Of a stretch of DNA of 11,785 nucleotides, positions 6,434 through 11,785 are shown piece by piece (position 1 is the first letter of the stretch; every line of letters starts with the position of its first letter). The notes beneath the pieces are model-generated. The model was not told where the DNA came from. It did no database searches and worked only from the letters and a program-made list of their open reading frames with translations. The position numbers and the translations under genes are program-made. This stretch comes from an uncultured Actinomycetospora sp. (lineage in GTDB: Bacteria; Actinomycetota; Actinomycetes; Mycobacteriales; Pseudonocardiaceae): positions 1-11,785 of the forward strand of contig CADCTH010000231.1 in assembly GCA_902805495.1 (NCBI GenBank), read 5' to 3'.

Positions 6434-7399
6434 TCAGCCGGCGAGACCGGCCACGAGCCCGGCGACCTCGTCGGCCACGCCCCACGACACGGTGACGCCC
6501 ACGCCGCCGTGGCCGTAGGCGTGCACGACGCCCCGGTCGTCGACCTCGGTCCGCGGCGTCGGGCGGACCGGACGCCACCCCACCTCGTGGCCCAGCACGC
6601 GGGCGTCGGCGAGCCGTGGCTCGACGGCGATCGCGCGGGTGAGGATCTCCTCGGCCACCTCGGCGTCGGGGGTCGGGTCGTCCGGCGGCAGCGCGGCGCC
6701 GCCGACGACGATCCGGCCGGGGTGCGGGAAGACGTTGGTCCACCGCGGCGCGGCGGCGATCTCCATCGTGAACTCCTCGATCCCGACGCCCGTGTCGACG
6801 CCGGACAGCACCACGTGGACGCCGCGCACCCCCGTCACCGCCGGGTCGCCGGCGAGCTCGCCGGCCCGGCTGCCCGCCGCGTTCACCACGACGCACCCCG
6901 TGCCGAGCTCGGCGAGGTCGTCCACGCGCCGGTGCTCGACGGTGACCCCGAGGCGCTCGGCCCGCTGCGCGAGGTGGCCGAGGTAGGTCGGCATGTCGGC
7001 GAACGGGAGCGTGACCGCCATCCCGGTGCGGAACCCCCGGGTCTCGTCCGGATCGAGCGCCCGGAAGTCCGGGAGCACCCGGGCCCACGGGGGGAGCTCG
7101 TCGGCGACGTCGACGTAGATGCGCCCGTGCCGGTGGCGGATGCCGCTGGCCGGGTCCTGCGCGAGCTCGTCGAAGACGGGGGTCGAGCGCTCGGTCCACG
7201 TCGTCAGGGGGTCGCCGGGCCCCGCGCCGCTGATCCCCAGCATCGCGCCGGCCGCCGCGGAGGTCGTCGCCCTGATCGGCGCGTCGGTGCGGACGCGGAC
7301 GCGGTGGCCGGCCTCGGCGAGCCGGATCGCGCTCGTCAGCCCGATCACCCCCGCGCCCACCACCACGACGTCGGCGCCGGGCCCGGTCTCGTCGGTCAT
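6434..7399 (-). CDS. dao: D-amino-acid oxidase (DAO family flavoenzyme)
   Basis: A 321-residue FAD oxidoreductase predicted to oxidise D-amino acids to 2-oxo acids, ammonia and hydrogen peroxide. The FAD-binding VVVVGAGVIGLTSA is at 11-24, with the second FAD segment around VVNAAGSRAGELAGD. The C-terminal DAAO signature VVHAYGHGG (291-299) is followed by VGVTVSWGVAD. GWRPVRP (274-280) supplies the Arg (R276 or R279) expected to hold the substrate carboxylate. No C-terminal peroxisomal signal is expected or seen. The length agrees with bacterial enzymes. The ATG at 7399 overlaps the deacetylase stop by ATGA, so it is the second gene of a coupled pair. Substrate preference (neutral versus acidic D-amino acid) is not readable with confidence. 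Confidence 0.93.
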   Translation of the reverse strand: MTDETGPGADVVVVGAGVIGLTSAIRLAEAGHRVRVRTDAPIRATTSAAAGAMLGISGAGPGDPLTTWTERSTPVFDELAQDPASGIRHRHGRIYVDVADELPPWARVLPDFRALDPDETRGFRTGMAVTLPFADMPTYLGHLAQRAERLGVTVEHRRVDDLAELGTGCVVVNAAGSRAGELAGDPAVTGVRGVHVVLSGVDTGVGIEEFTMEIAAAPRWTNVFPHPGRIVVGGAALPPDDPTPDAEVAEEILTRAIAVEPRLADARVLGHEVGWRPVRPTPRTEVDDRGVVHAYGHGGVGVTVSWGVADEVAGLVAGLAG

Positions 7400-8094
7400 G
7401 GCCCGACATCCTCGCCGGTCGCCCCGCGCGGCCTCTTGGAGGAATCGGAGCTGTTCCGGACGAGGTCGGTGAGCGTGACCGCCGCCAGCCCGCGCCGGGC
7501 GGTCCGGGTCAGGAGGGCGTCGACGGTGGCGGCGACGGCGCGCCGGGCGGGCGTGCCCTCGTGCAGGACGAGGATCGTGCCGCGACGGATCAGTACGTCG
7601 AGGCGCGCCGGTGTCCGTGCCGTCCCGGCCCCGGCGCCGCCGATCGCGACCGCGGCGCCGAGCACGCCGCGCAGGCCGTCGGCCTCGGCGACCGCGAGGT
7701 GCTCCGCCGTGGGCCACCCGGACCCGGGGCGGAACCAGCGGACCGGGCCGTGCGCGGCGAGCGTGCGCTGCGTCGCGCGGAGGCGCTCGCGGAACTCCGG
7801 CACGAGCAGCGCCCACGTCGGCTCGTCGCGCCAGGTGTGGTTGCCGAGCTCGTGGCCCTCGCCCGCGATGCGGGCCACGAGGTCGGGGTGGCGCTCGGCC
7901 TCCTCGCCGAGGAGGAAGAACGTGGCGCGGGCGCCGTGGCGGGCGAGCACGTCGAGCAGCGCCGGCGTGGTCGCCGGGGACGGCCCGTCGTCGACCGTCA
8001 GCGCCCAGCGCGGGGCGCGCGTCGGCACCGCGAAGAGCACCCGGCCGCCGAGCACGGGGCCGACCGCCCGGCGCAGGGGCGTCAGGAGGGCCAC
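7396..8094 (-). CDS. Polysaccharide deacetylase (NodB homology, CE4 family)
   Basis: A 232-residue CE4-type deacetylase, which removes N- or O-acetyl groups from cell-wall or other polysaccharides. NodB motifs are in order: TVDDGPS (33-39; D35 base, D36 metal), HELGNH (81-86; the two metal His), RWFRPGSGW (119-127; motif 3, family form usually RPPYG) and LVLHEG (175-180; H178). No convincing signal peptide is present: the N-terminus holds a short Arg-containing, mildly hydrophobic stretch (LRRAVGPVLGGRVLFAV) directly before the catalytic domain. The tail after about 215 is polar and probably disordered (NSSDSSKRPRG). The GTG at 8094 lacks a clear Shine-Dalgarno. It is the first gene of a pair with the D-amino-acid oxidase. 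Confidence 0.92.
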   Translation of the reverse strand: MALLTPLRRAVGPVLGGRVLFAVPTRAPRWALTVDDGPSPATTPALLDVLARHGARATFFLLGEEAERHPDLVARIAGEGHELGNHTWRDEPTWALLVPEFRERLRATQRTLAAHGPVRWFRPGSGWPTAEHLAVAEADGLRGVLGAAVAIGGAGAGTARTPARLDVLIRRGTILVLHEGTPARRAVAATVDALLTRTARRGLAAVTLTDLVRNSSDSSKRPRGATGEDVGP

Positions 8095-8162
8095 GCGACG
8101 AGCCTCGCACCCCGTCGGCCGGGGAGCCTTGCGAACGGCCCGGGTCGGGCATCCCCGCGCCC

Positions 8163-8666
8163 ATGACGATGGGGAGCACGAGCAGGGGACGCACGCTGGG
8201 CGCCGCGGCCCTGGCCGGGGCGGGCGCGGGGCTCGCCGGGGTGGCCGCGATGACGGCGCTGGAGAAGATCGAGCAGGCGGTGCTGGGCCGGCCGTCGTCC
8301 TACGTGCCCGCGCGCACGCTCAAGGCGGTGACCGGCGGGTCGCCGAGCGACGCCGAGCGGCCGCCGGTCTGGAACCACGCGATGCACTGGGGCACGGGCG
8401 CGCTCGTCGGCAGCATCCACGGGGTGTGGGCGGCGGTCGGCATGCGCGGGCCGCGGGCCTGGGCCGCGCACGACGCCGTGCGCCTGGCCACCGACCAGAC
8501 GCTGGAGAACGCCACCGGGGTCGGCGCGCCACCGCACACCTGGCCCTGGCAGGAGCAGGCCGTCGACGTCCTGCACAAGGGCGTCTACTCGCTGGTCACC
8601 GGCCTGGTGTCCGAGCGCCTGGTGGCCCCGACCCTGGAGACCCACCGGGGCCGCACCAGCCACTGA
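8163..8666 (+). CDS. Small membrane protein of unknown function
   Basis: A 167-residue protein I do not assign to a family. It has an Ala/Gly-rich hydrophobic helix at about 12-31, then VLGRPSSYVPARTLKAVTGG, a His-bearing second hydrophobic segment WNHAMHWGTGALVGSIHGVW (70-89), a polar section with HTWPWQEQAVDVLHKG (125-140) and a last mildly hydrophobic segment at about 139-156. The Gly-spaced helices with conserved-looking His/Trp recall YagU/DUF1440-like membrane proteins, but that is a loose resemblance. Two ATGs (8163, 8169) are possible and neither has a Shine-Dalgarno. It diverges from the deacetylase gene and converges with the DUF6158 gene. Codon use matches its neighbours, so it is likely real. 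Confidence 0.75.
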   Translation: MTMGSTSRGRTLGAAALAGAGAGLAGVAAMTALEKIEQAVLGRPSSYVPARTLKAVTGGSPSDAERPPVWNHAMHWGTGALVGSIHGVWAAVGMRGPRAWAAHDAVRLATDQTLENATGVGAPPHTWPWQEQAVDVLHKGVYSLVTGLVSERLVAPTLETHRGRTSH

Positions 8667-8690
8667 CGCCGGTGCGGCGCCCGCGGGACC

Positions 8691-8927
8691 TCACGTGTCG
8701 TCGCGGGCGCCGGACCGCGTGCGGGCCGGGTCGACCTCACGGTTCGGGTGGCGCCGCAGGTACTCGGTCTCCAGCTCGCGGGTCCGCCGGTCGTGCGCCT
8801 CGAGGGCGTCGTCGCTGCCGTGGCGGAAGGTCTGGTGGCGGGTGTCGTGCAGGTGCTGCAGCTCGTCGAGCAGGGTCTCCTCGTCGAGGCCATCGGGGTC
8901 GATGCCGTGTCCGTCTCCGTGGGTCAT
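8691..8927 (-). CDS. DUF6158 family small protein
   Basis: A 78-residue soluble protein. The core LDEETLLDELQHLHDTRHQT (14-33), then FRHGSDDALEAH, RTRELETEYLRRHP and EVDPARTR, matches the actinobacterial DUF6158 pattern as I remember it. It is a charged, His-rich helical protein that may form a helical hairpin. No function is known. The ATG at 8927 directly precedes the family start. A weak GTACGT hexamer ends seven bases upstream, so the message may be leaderless. It lies 44 nt downstream of the enoyl-CoA hydratase gene on the same strand. Confidence 0.78.
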   Translation of the reverse strand: MTHGDGHGIDPDGLDEETLLDELQHLHDTRHQTFRHGSDDALEAHDRRTRELETEYLRRHPNREVDPARTRSGARDDT

Positions 8928-8971
8928 GGCCGGGACGTACCCGCTGACCCCCGTCGATCATCCGCCGGCGC

Positions 8972-9778
8972 TCACTCGCCCCGGAACGTCGCCTTCCCGT
9001 GGCCCTGCTCGACGAACGACGCCATCGCGCCGCGCAGGTCGTCGGTGCCGAACAGCTCGCCCGCCACGCCCGGGGTCACGTCGTTCGCCGCCTCGAGCCC
9101 GTCCTCGGCGAGCCGGCGCAGGATCTCCTTCGTGGCCGCGTGCGCCCGTGTCGGGCCGGCGGCCAGCGACCCGGCGAGCTCCCGGGCCGCGGCGTCGAAG
9201 CCGTCCTCGGGCAGCAGCCGGTCGACGACGCCCCAGCGCTCGAGCTCCTCGGCGCCGAACCGTCCGGCCGTCATCACCAGCAGCCGCGCCCGTCCCGCGC
9301 CCGCGCGCTCGGCGAGGCGCTGCGTGCCGCCCATCGCCGGGGTCAGGCCGACCGTGGCCTCGATCAGCCCGAACGACGCGGCGGGCGTGGCGACGATGAG
9401 GTCGCAGGCCAGCGCGACCTCGAACGCCCAGGTCAGCGTCAGCCCGTGCGCGGCGAACACCGTGGGGCACGGCAGGTGGTGCAGGCGGCGCCCGGTGTCG
9501 ACGAGCTCGGCGAAGTACGCGGTCCCCGTCTCGACGTCCCCGCCCTGCGCCATCGGGTGGAACACCTGCTTGACGTCGACGCCGCCGCTGACCACCTTGC
9601 CCTCGGCGCGCACCAGCACCGCGCGGGGTCGGGAGCGCTCGAGCTCGGCGACCGCGTCGCGCAGGGCGGCGTGCAGCGCGTCGTCGTAGAGGTTCAGCGG
9701 CGGGTGGTCGATCGTCACGACGGCGAGGCCGGCCGCGTCCACGTCGACGGTCACGGGGAGGCCAGGAGGGGACGTCAC
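8972..9778 (-). CDS. Enoyl-CoA hydratase/isomerase family protein (crotonase fold)
   Basis: A 268-residue crotonase-fold protein of normal length. The first oxyanion-hole loop is VVSGGVDVKQ (62-71). The two acidic residues of true hydratases are both present and 20 residues apart, E120 in AFEVALACD and E140 in FGLIEATVG, matching Glu144 and Glu164 of rat crotonase. TPAMGGTQRLAERAG follows. The GGG before the first Glu in classical enzymes is replaced by TWA, putting Trp117 where the oxyanion-hole Gly usually sits. The GTG at 9778 is taken as start. GTG 9754 would remove eight residues. It diverges from the SRPBCC gene. The physiological acyl-CoA is unknown, and nothing ties it directly to the left operon. 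Confidence 0.9.
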   Translation of the reverse strand: MTSPPGLPVTVDVDAAGLAVVTIDHPPLNLYDDALHAALRDAVAELERSRPRAVLVRAEGKVVSGGVDVKQVFHPMAQGGDVETGTAYFAELVDTGRRLHHLPCPTVFAAHGLTLTWAFEVALACDLIVATPAASFGLIEATVGLTPAMGGTQRLAERAGAGRARLLVMTAGRFGAEELERWGVVDRLLPEDGFDAAARELAGSLAAGPTRAHAATKEILRRLAEDGLEAANDVTPGVAGELFGTDDLRGAMASFVEQGHGKATFRGE

Positions 9779-9856
9779 GGGCGCGATCCTGCCGCGCGGG
9801 CGGCGGTGCGCGCGCGGCGGAAGCGGGTAGGAGGACCCGTCGAGCCGCGAACGAGG

Positions 9857-9862
9857 AGGAGG
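9857..9862 (+). promoter_or_regulatory. Shine-Dalgarno site of the SRPBCC gene
   Basis: AGGAGG, part of a longer GAGGAGGAGG run, six bases before the GTG at 9869. It is the strongest plus-strand ribosome binding site I see in the window and fixes the start. Confidence 0.8.
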
Positions 9863-9868
9863 TGGACC

Positions 9869-10315
9869 GTGGGCACGCCCGAGAAGAGCATCGACGTGTC
9901 GGTCGGCGCCGACGCGGTGTGGGCGGTGCTGGCCGACGGCTGGCTCTACCCCCTGTGGGTCGTGGGGGCGACGCACATGCGCGCCGTGGACGACGACTGG
10001 CCGGCGGTCGGGTCGCGGCTGCACCACAGCGTCGGGGTCTGGCCGCTCCAGCTCTCCGACACCACGACCGTCCTCGACGTCGCGCCCGGTCGGATGCTGA
10101 CGCTGCAGGCCAAGGCGTGGCCGGCGGGCAGCGCGCGCGTCGTGATCCGGCTCGAGCCGACCCCGGAGGGCTGCCGGATCCACATGGCCGAGGAGGCCGA
10201 GCGCGGCGTGGGGTGGCTGGTGCCGAGCTTCGTGCAGGCGCCCGGGATCCTGCTGCGCAACACCGAGGCGCTCAGCCGCCTGCGCGACGTCGCCGAGCAC
10301 CGCCACCACCGCTGA
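9869..10315 (+). CDS. SRPBCC family protein (START/Bet v1-like fold)
   Basis: A 148-residue single-domain protein of the SRPBCC (polyketide cyclase/START-like) superfamily, which binds hydrophobic ligands in a deep pocket. The order is typical: an opening beta strand (KSIDVSVGADAVWAVLAD, 6-23), WLYPLWVVGATHMRAVDDDW, GSRLHHSVGVWP, TVLDVAPGRMLTLQAKAWP, VVIRLEPTPEGCRIHMAEE and a closing long helix ending in a His-rich tail. The length is normal. No catalytic residue can be assigned and the ligand is unknown. Its last 44 nt overlap the 3' end of the converging TIGR03086-type gene. Confidence 0.85.
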   Translation: MGTPEKSIDVSVGADAVWAVLADGWLYPLWVVGATHMRAVDDDWPAVGSRLHHSVGVWPLQLSDTTTVLDVAPGRMLTLQAKAWPAGSARVVIRLEPTPEGCRIHMAEEAERGVGWLVPSFVQAPGILLRNTEALSRLRDVAEHRHHR

Positions 10316-10895
10316 GGGGTCGGTCGACCCGGCGCCCCAGCCGCGCCAGCAGCTCGTCGCGCGACGCGGGGCTGTCCGCGGTGACGGGTTCGGAGAACAG
10401 GCCCGGGCCGGTGAGCATGATCGGGTCCCCGCGCAGGTAGTCCAGCGCGCGGTCGACCCCGGCCGGGTCGAGGTCCTCGGCCAGCCCGGCGCCCCGCGCG
10501 AGGTCCCACTCGTGCACCGTGAGGTCGAGCAGCATCTGCTCGGCGTACTCGGCCACCGCGAGCGGCCCGAACGACGTGTGCACCGGGTCGGCGTGCGTCG
10601 CGGTCGCCGTCCAGCACGGCCGGGAGCGGGCCGCGGCCCGGTGCCAGGCGCCGATCGGGTCGTCGCGGAACCGGTCGCCGGAGTACCGGTCCCCCACCGC
10701 GTCCAGCGACTCGCCCGCCAGCACGTGCGGCGCCCAGAGGTGCTCGGAGCACAGATGGGCGACGAGGTCGCGTACCGGCCACGCGGTGCACGGCGTCGGG
10801 GCGTCCCAGGCGTGCGAGTCCACCGCCCGCACGCGGGCGGTGAAGCGGTCGATGGCGTCGGGCAGCAGCGCCCGGGCGTCGGCGGGGTGGCTCAC
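10272..10895 (-). CDS. TIGR03086/maleylpyruvate isomerase N-terminal-like (DinB-fold) protein
   Basis: A 207-residue metal-binding four-helix protein of the mycothiol-dependent maleylpyruvate isomerase/DinB group. PTPCTAWPVRDLVAHL (33-48) gives the first His ligand (H47). LLDLTVHEWDLARG (122-135) gives H128 and, four residues before it, D124 where maleylpyruvate isomerase has Glu. Many members are annotated only as metal-binding or mycothiol-linked, so the reaction is unknown. GTG 10895 is preferred because CACGCT lies seven bases upstream. GTG 10901 would add two residues. The final Gly/Arg-rich tail after RVDRP runs antisense into the SRPBCC gene and looks non-conserved. It is divergent from the YjbR gene. 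Confidence 0.87.
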   Translation of the reverse strand: MSHPADARALLPDAIDRFTARVRAVDSHAWDAPTPCTAWPVRDLVAHLCSEHLWAPHVLAGESLDAVGDRYSGDRFRDDPIGAWHRAAARSRPCWTATATHADPVHTSFGPLAVAEYAEQMLLDLTVHEWDLARGAGLAEDLDPAGVDRALDYLRGDPIMLTGPGLFSEPVTADSPASRDELLARLGRRVDRPLSGGGGARRRRAGG

Positions 10896-10958
10896 GGGCA
10901 CGAGCGTGGCAGGTCCCGCCACGGGGCTGAGCAGCGGCGGAGCGTCCCGCCGTGCTGC

Positions 10959-10964
10959 TAGCGT
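10959..10964 (+). promoter_or_regulatory. Predicted leaderless -10 element of the MmcQ/YjbR gene
   Basis: TAGCGT fits TAnnnT and ends six bases before the GTG at 10971, the spacing of a leaderless actinobacterial start. No clear -35 is seen. Confidence 0.45.
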
Positions 10965-10970
10965 CCTCGC

Positions 10971-11309
10971 GTGGCCGACGTGCACGACGTCCGCCGGCTC
11001 GCGCTCGGTCTCGCCGAGGTCGAGGAGCGCGACTGCGACGGCTTCGACTTCCGCGTCCACGGGCAGGGCTTCATCTGGTCCTACCCGGACCGCAGCGGCG
11101 GGCGCCGCGTCCTGCGCACCGACGTGGCGGTGCTGTTCGTCGGCGACGAGGCCGAGCGGCTGGCGCTGCTGCGCGGCGAGCCCGACCTCTTCTTCTCCAC
11201 GCCGTCGTACGAGGGCCTGCCGCTGGTGCTGCTGCGGCTGCCGGAGGTGGACGTCGACCGGCTCGGCGAACTGGTGACCGACGCGTGGCGGATGCGCGTC
11301 GAGGGGTGA
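10971..11309 (+). CDS. MmcQ/YjbR family protein
   Basis: A 112-residue protein with the MmcQ/YjbR layout: an N-terminal helix (DVHDVRRLALGLAEVEE), the beta-strand section FDFRVHGQGFIWSYPD, AVLFVGDEAERLALLRGEPD and the closing FFSTPSYEGLPLVLLRLPEV, followed by a C-terminal helix with DAWRM. The Phe/Tyr-rich strands and the late Y-x-G-x-P-x-V-L-L-R-L segment are characteristic. The family has a double-wing fold sometimes labelled DNA-binding. Its role is not established. The GTG at 10971 is supported by the leaderless -10. It converges with the HNH gene across 23 nt. Confidence 0.87.
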   Translation: MADVHDVRRLALGLAEVEERDCDGFDFRVHGQGFIWSYPDRSGGRRVLRTDVAVLFVGDEAERLALLRGEPDLFFSTPSYEGLPLVLLRLPEVDVDRLGELVTDAWRMRVEG

Positions 11310-11332
11310 GCGCCCCGACGCGATCGGCACCA

Positions 11333-11785
11333 CTAGGTGGGGACGCGTGGTCGTCCGCCGGGGCGGGGTCGTTGGTCGGGGTCGATCCAGGGTGGGGGTG
11401 TGAACCACGGGAGCCCGTTGATCATCTCGAGGTGCCAGTGGTCGTGGTGGATGACCAGGTGGTGGTGCTGGCAGAGCAGCACCATGTTCTCGACCGCGGT
11501 GTCGCCGCCGTCGAGCCAGTGCTCGACGTGGTGGGCGTGGCAGCGTAGGGGTGGTCGGGTGCAGCCGGGGAACACACAGCCGCCGTCGCGGAGGTTGAGC
11601 GCGCGGCGGATGGCGTCGGTGGCGGTGCGGGCCAGGCGCCCCACGTCGAGAGGCTCGGACTTCGACCCGAGCACCATGGGGATGATCTCGGCGTCGCACG
11701 CCCACCGGCGGACCGTGCCGGCGTCGTCCCGGGCACCGGAGTCGAGGGTGCCGTGCCCGACCGCGGCCTGGAGCCAGCGGTGGTC
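11333..11785 (-). CDS. HNH endonuclease of the DUF222/13E12 type, 5' part missing
   Basis: The C-terminal 150 residues of a protein that enters from the right edge. The visible part begins DHRWLQAAVGHGTLD, contains RRWACDAEIIPMVLGS and LDVGRLARTATDAIRRAL, and ends in an HNH domain. That domain is GGCVFPGCTRPPLRC, the His cluster HAHHVEHW, the turn DGGDTAVENMVLLC and HHHLVIHHDHW. This order is that of actinobacterial DUF222-HNH (13E12 repeat) proteins, whose N-terminal DUF222 would lie outside the window. The Cys pairs and HH/HHH groups predict a metal-binding nuclease fold. These genes are often multicopy in high-GC actinobacteria, and their biological role is unsettled. A Pro/Arg-rich tail follows the domain. 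The window-edge cut is not a biological truncation. Confidence 0.9.
   Translation of the reverse strand, partial: DHRWLQAAVGHGTLDSGARDDAGTVRRWACDAEIIPMVLGSKSEPLDVGRLARTATDAIRRALNLRDGGCVFPGCTRPPLRCHAHHVEHWLDGGDTAVENMVLLCQHHHLVIHHDHWHLEMINGLPWFTPPPWIDPDQRPRPGGRPRVPT

Noticed and set aside
8667..8690. Possible terminator between the converging membrane-protein and DUF6158 genes
   Set aside because: Only a short GC-rich stretch with no stable symmetric stem and no T run.
5957..8947. Plus-strand open frame of 996 codons
   Set aside because: It runs out of frame through the DUF5709 gene and antisense to the oxidase and deacetylase genes, all with recognisable domains. The product is repetitive Arg/Ala/Gly/Pro.
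9792..9817. Inverted repeat CCGCGCG...CGCGCGG between the hydratase/isomerase and SRPBCC genes
   Set aside because: It lies in a run of almost pure G/C where such repeats arise by chance, with a 12-base loop and no T tract, in a divergent space where a terminator is not expected.
11310..11332. Possible terminator between the YjbR and HNH genes
   Set aside because: The 23-base gap has no clear inverted repeat.

Overview
The window is high-GC actinobacterial chromosome. Evidence includes pervasive G/C third positions, frequent GTG starts, several apparently leaderless genes (a TAnnnT-like hexamer about 6 nt before the start codon), and lineage-restricted families: DUF5313, DUF5709, DUF6158, a mycothiol-type maleylpyruvate isomerase-like (TIGR03086) protein and a DUF222/13E12-type HNH protein. 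A mycothiol-producing actinomycete of the Pseudonocardiales or Mycobacteriales kind is a reasonable inference. No tRNA, rRNA, CRISPR, prophage or insertion sequence was seen.

Left third (1-4518): a leftward operon of MaoC-type hydratase, family III CoA-transferase, acyl-CoA dehydrogenase and an amidase that runs off the left edge. Two junctions are 4-nt GTGA overlaps and the third is a 24-nt gap with a good ribosome binding site. A divergent FadR-type GntR regulator faces it. The 66-bp space between them holds two overlapping promoters and a 15-bp palindrome placed inside the -35/-10 spacer of the operon promoter. The natural reading is a regulated catabolic unit for a carboxylic acid or its amide: amide hydrolysis, CoA activation, alpha-beta dehydrogenation, hydration. 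The substrate cannot be read from the sequence.

Middle (4550-8927): a small DUF5313 membrane protein and an extended SDR (epimerase/dehydratase type) run rightward, followed by a very acidic DUF5709 protein. A leftward pair then has a NodB-type polysaccharide deacetylase overlapping a D-amino-acid oxidase by ATGA. Next come a rightward small membrane protein of no recognised family and a leftward DUF6158 protein.

Right third (8972-11785): a leftward enoyl-CoA hydratase/isomerase family gene diverges from a SRPBCC lipid-binding-fold gene. That gene converges on, and overlaps by 44 nt, a leftward TIGR03086/DinB-fold gene. This diverges from a MmcQ/YjbR gene, which converges on the 3' part of an HNH endonuclease of the DUF222 type cut by the right edge. 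Most of the right two thirds looks like ordinary actinobacterial core and accessory sequence. The left operon and the deacetylase/oxidase pair are the parts that read as functional systems.
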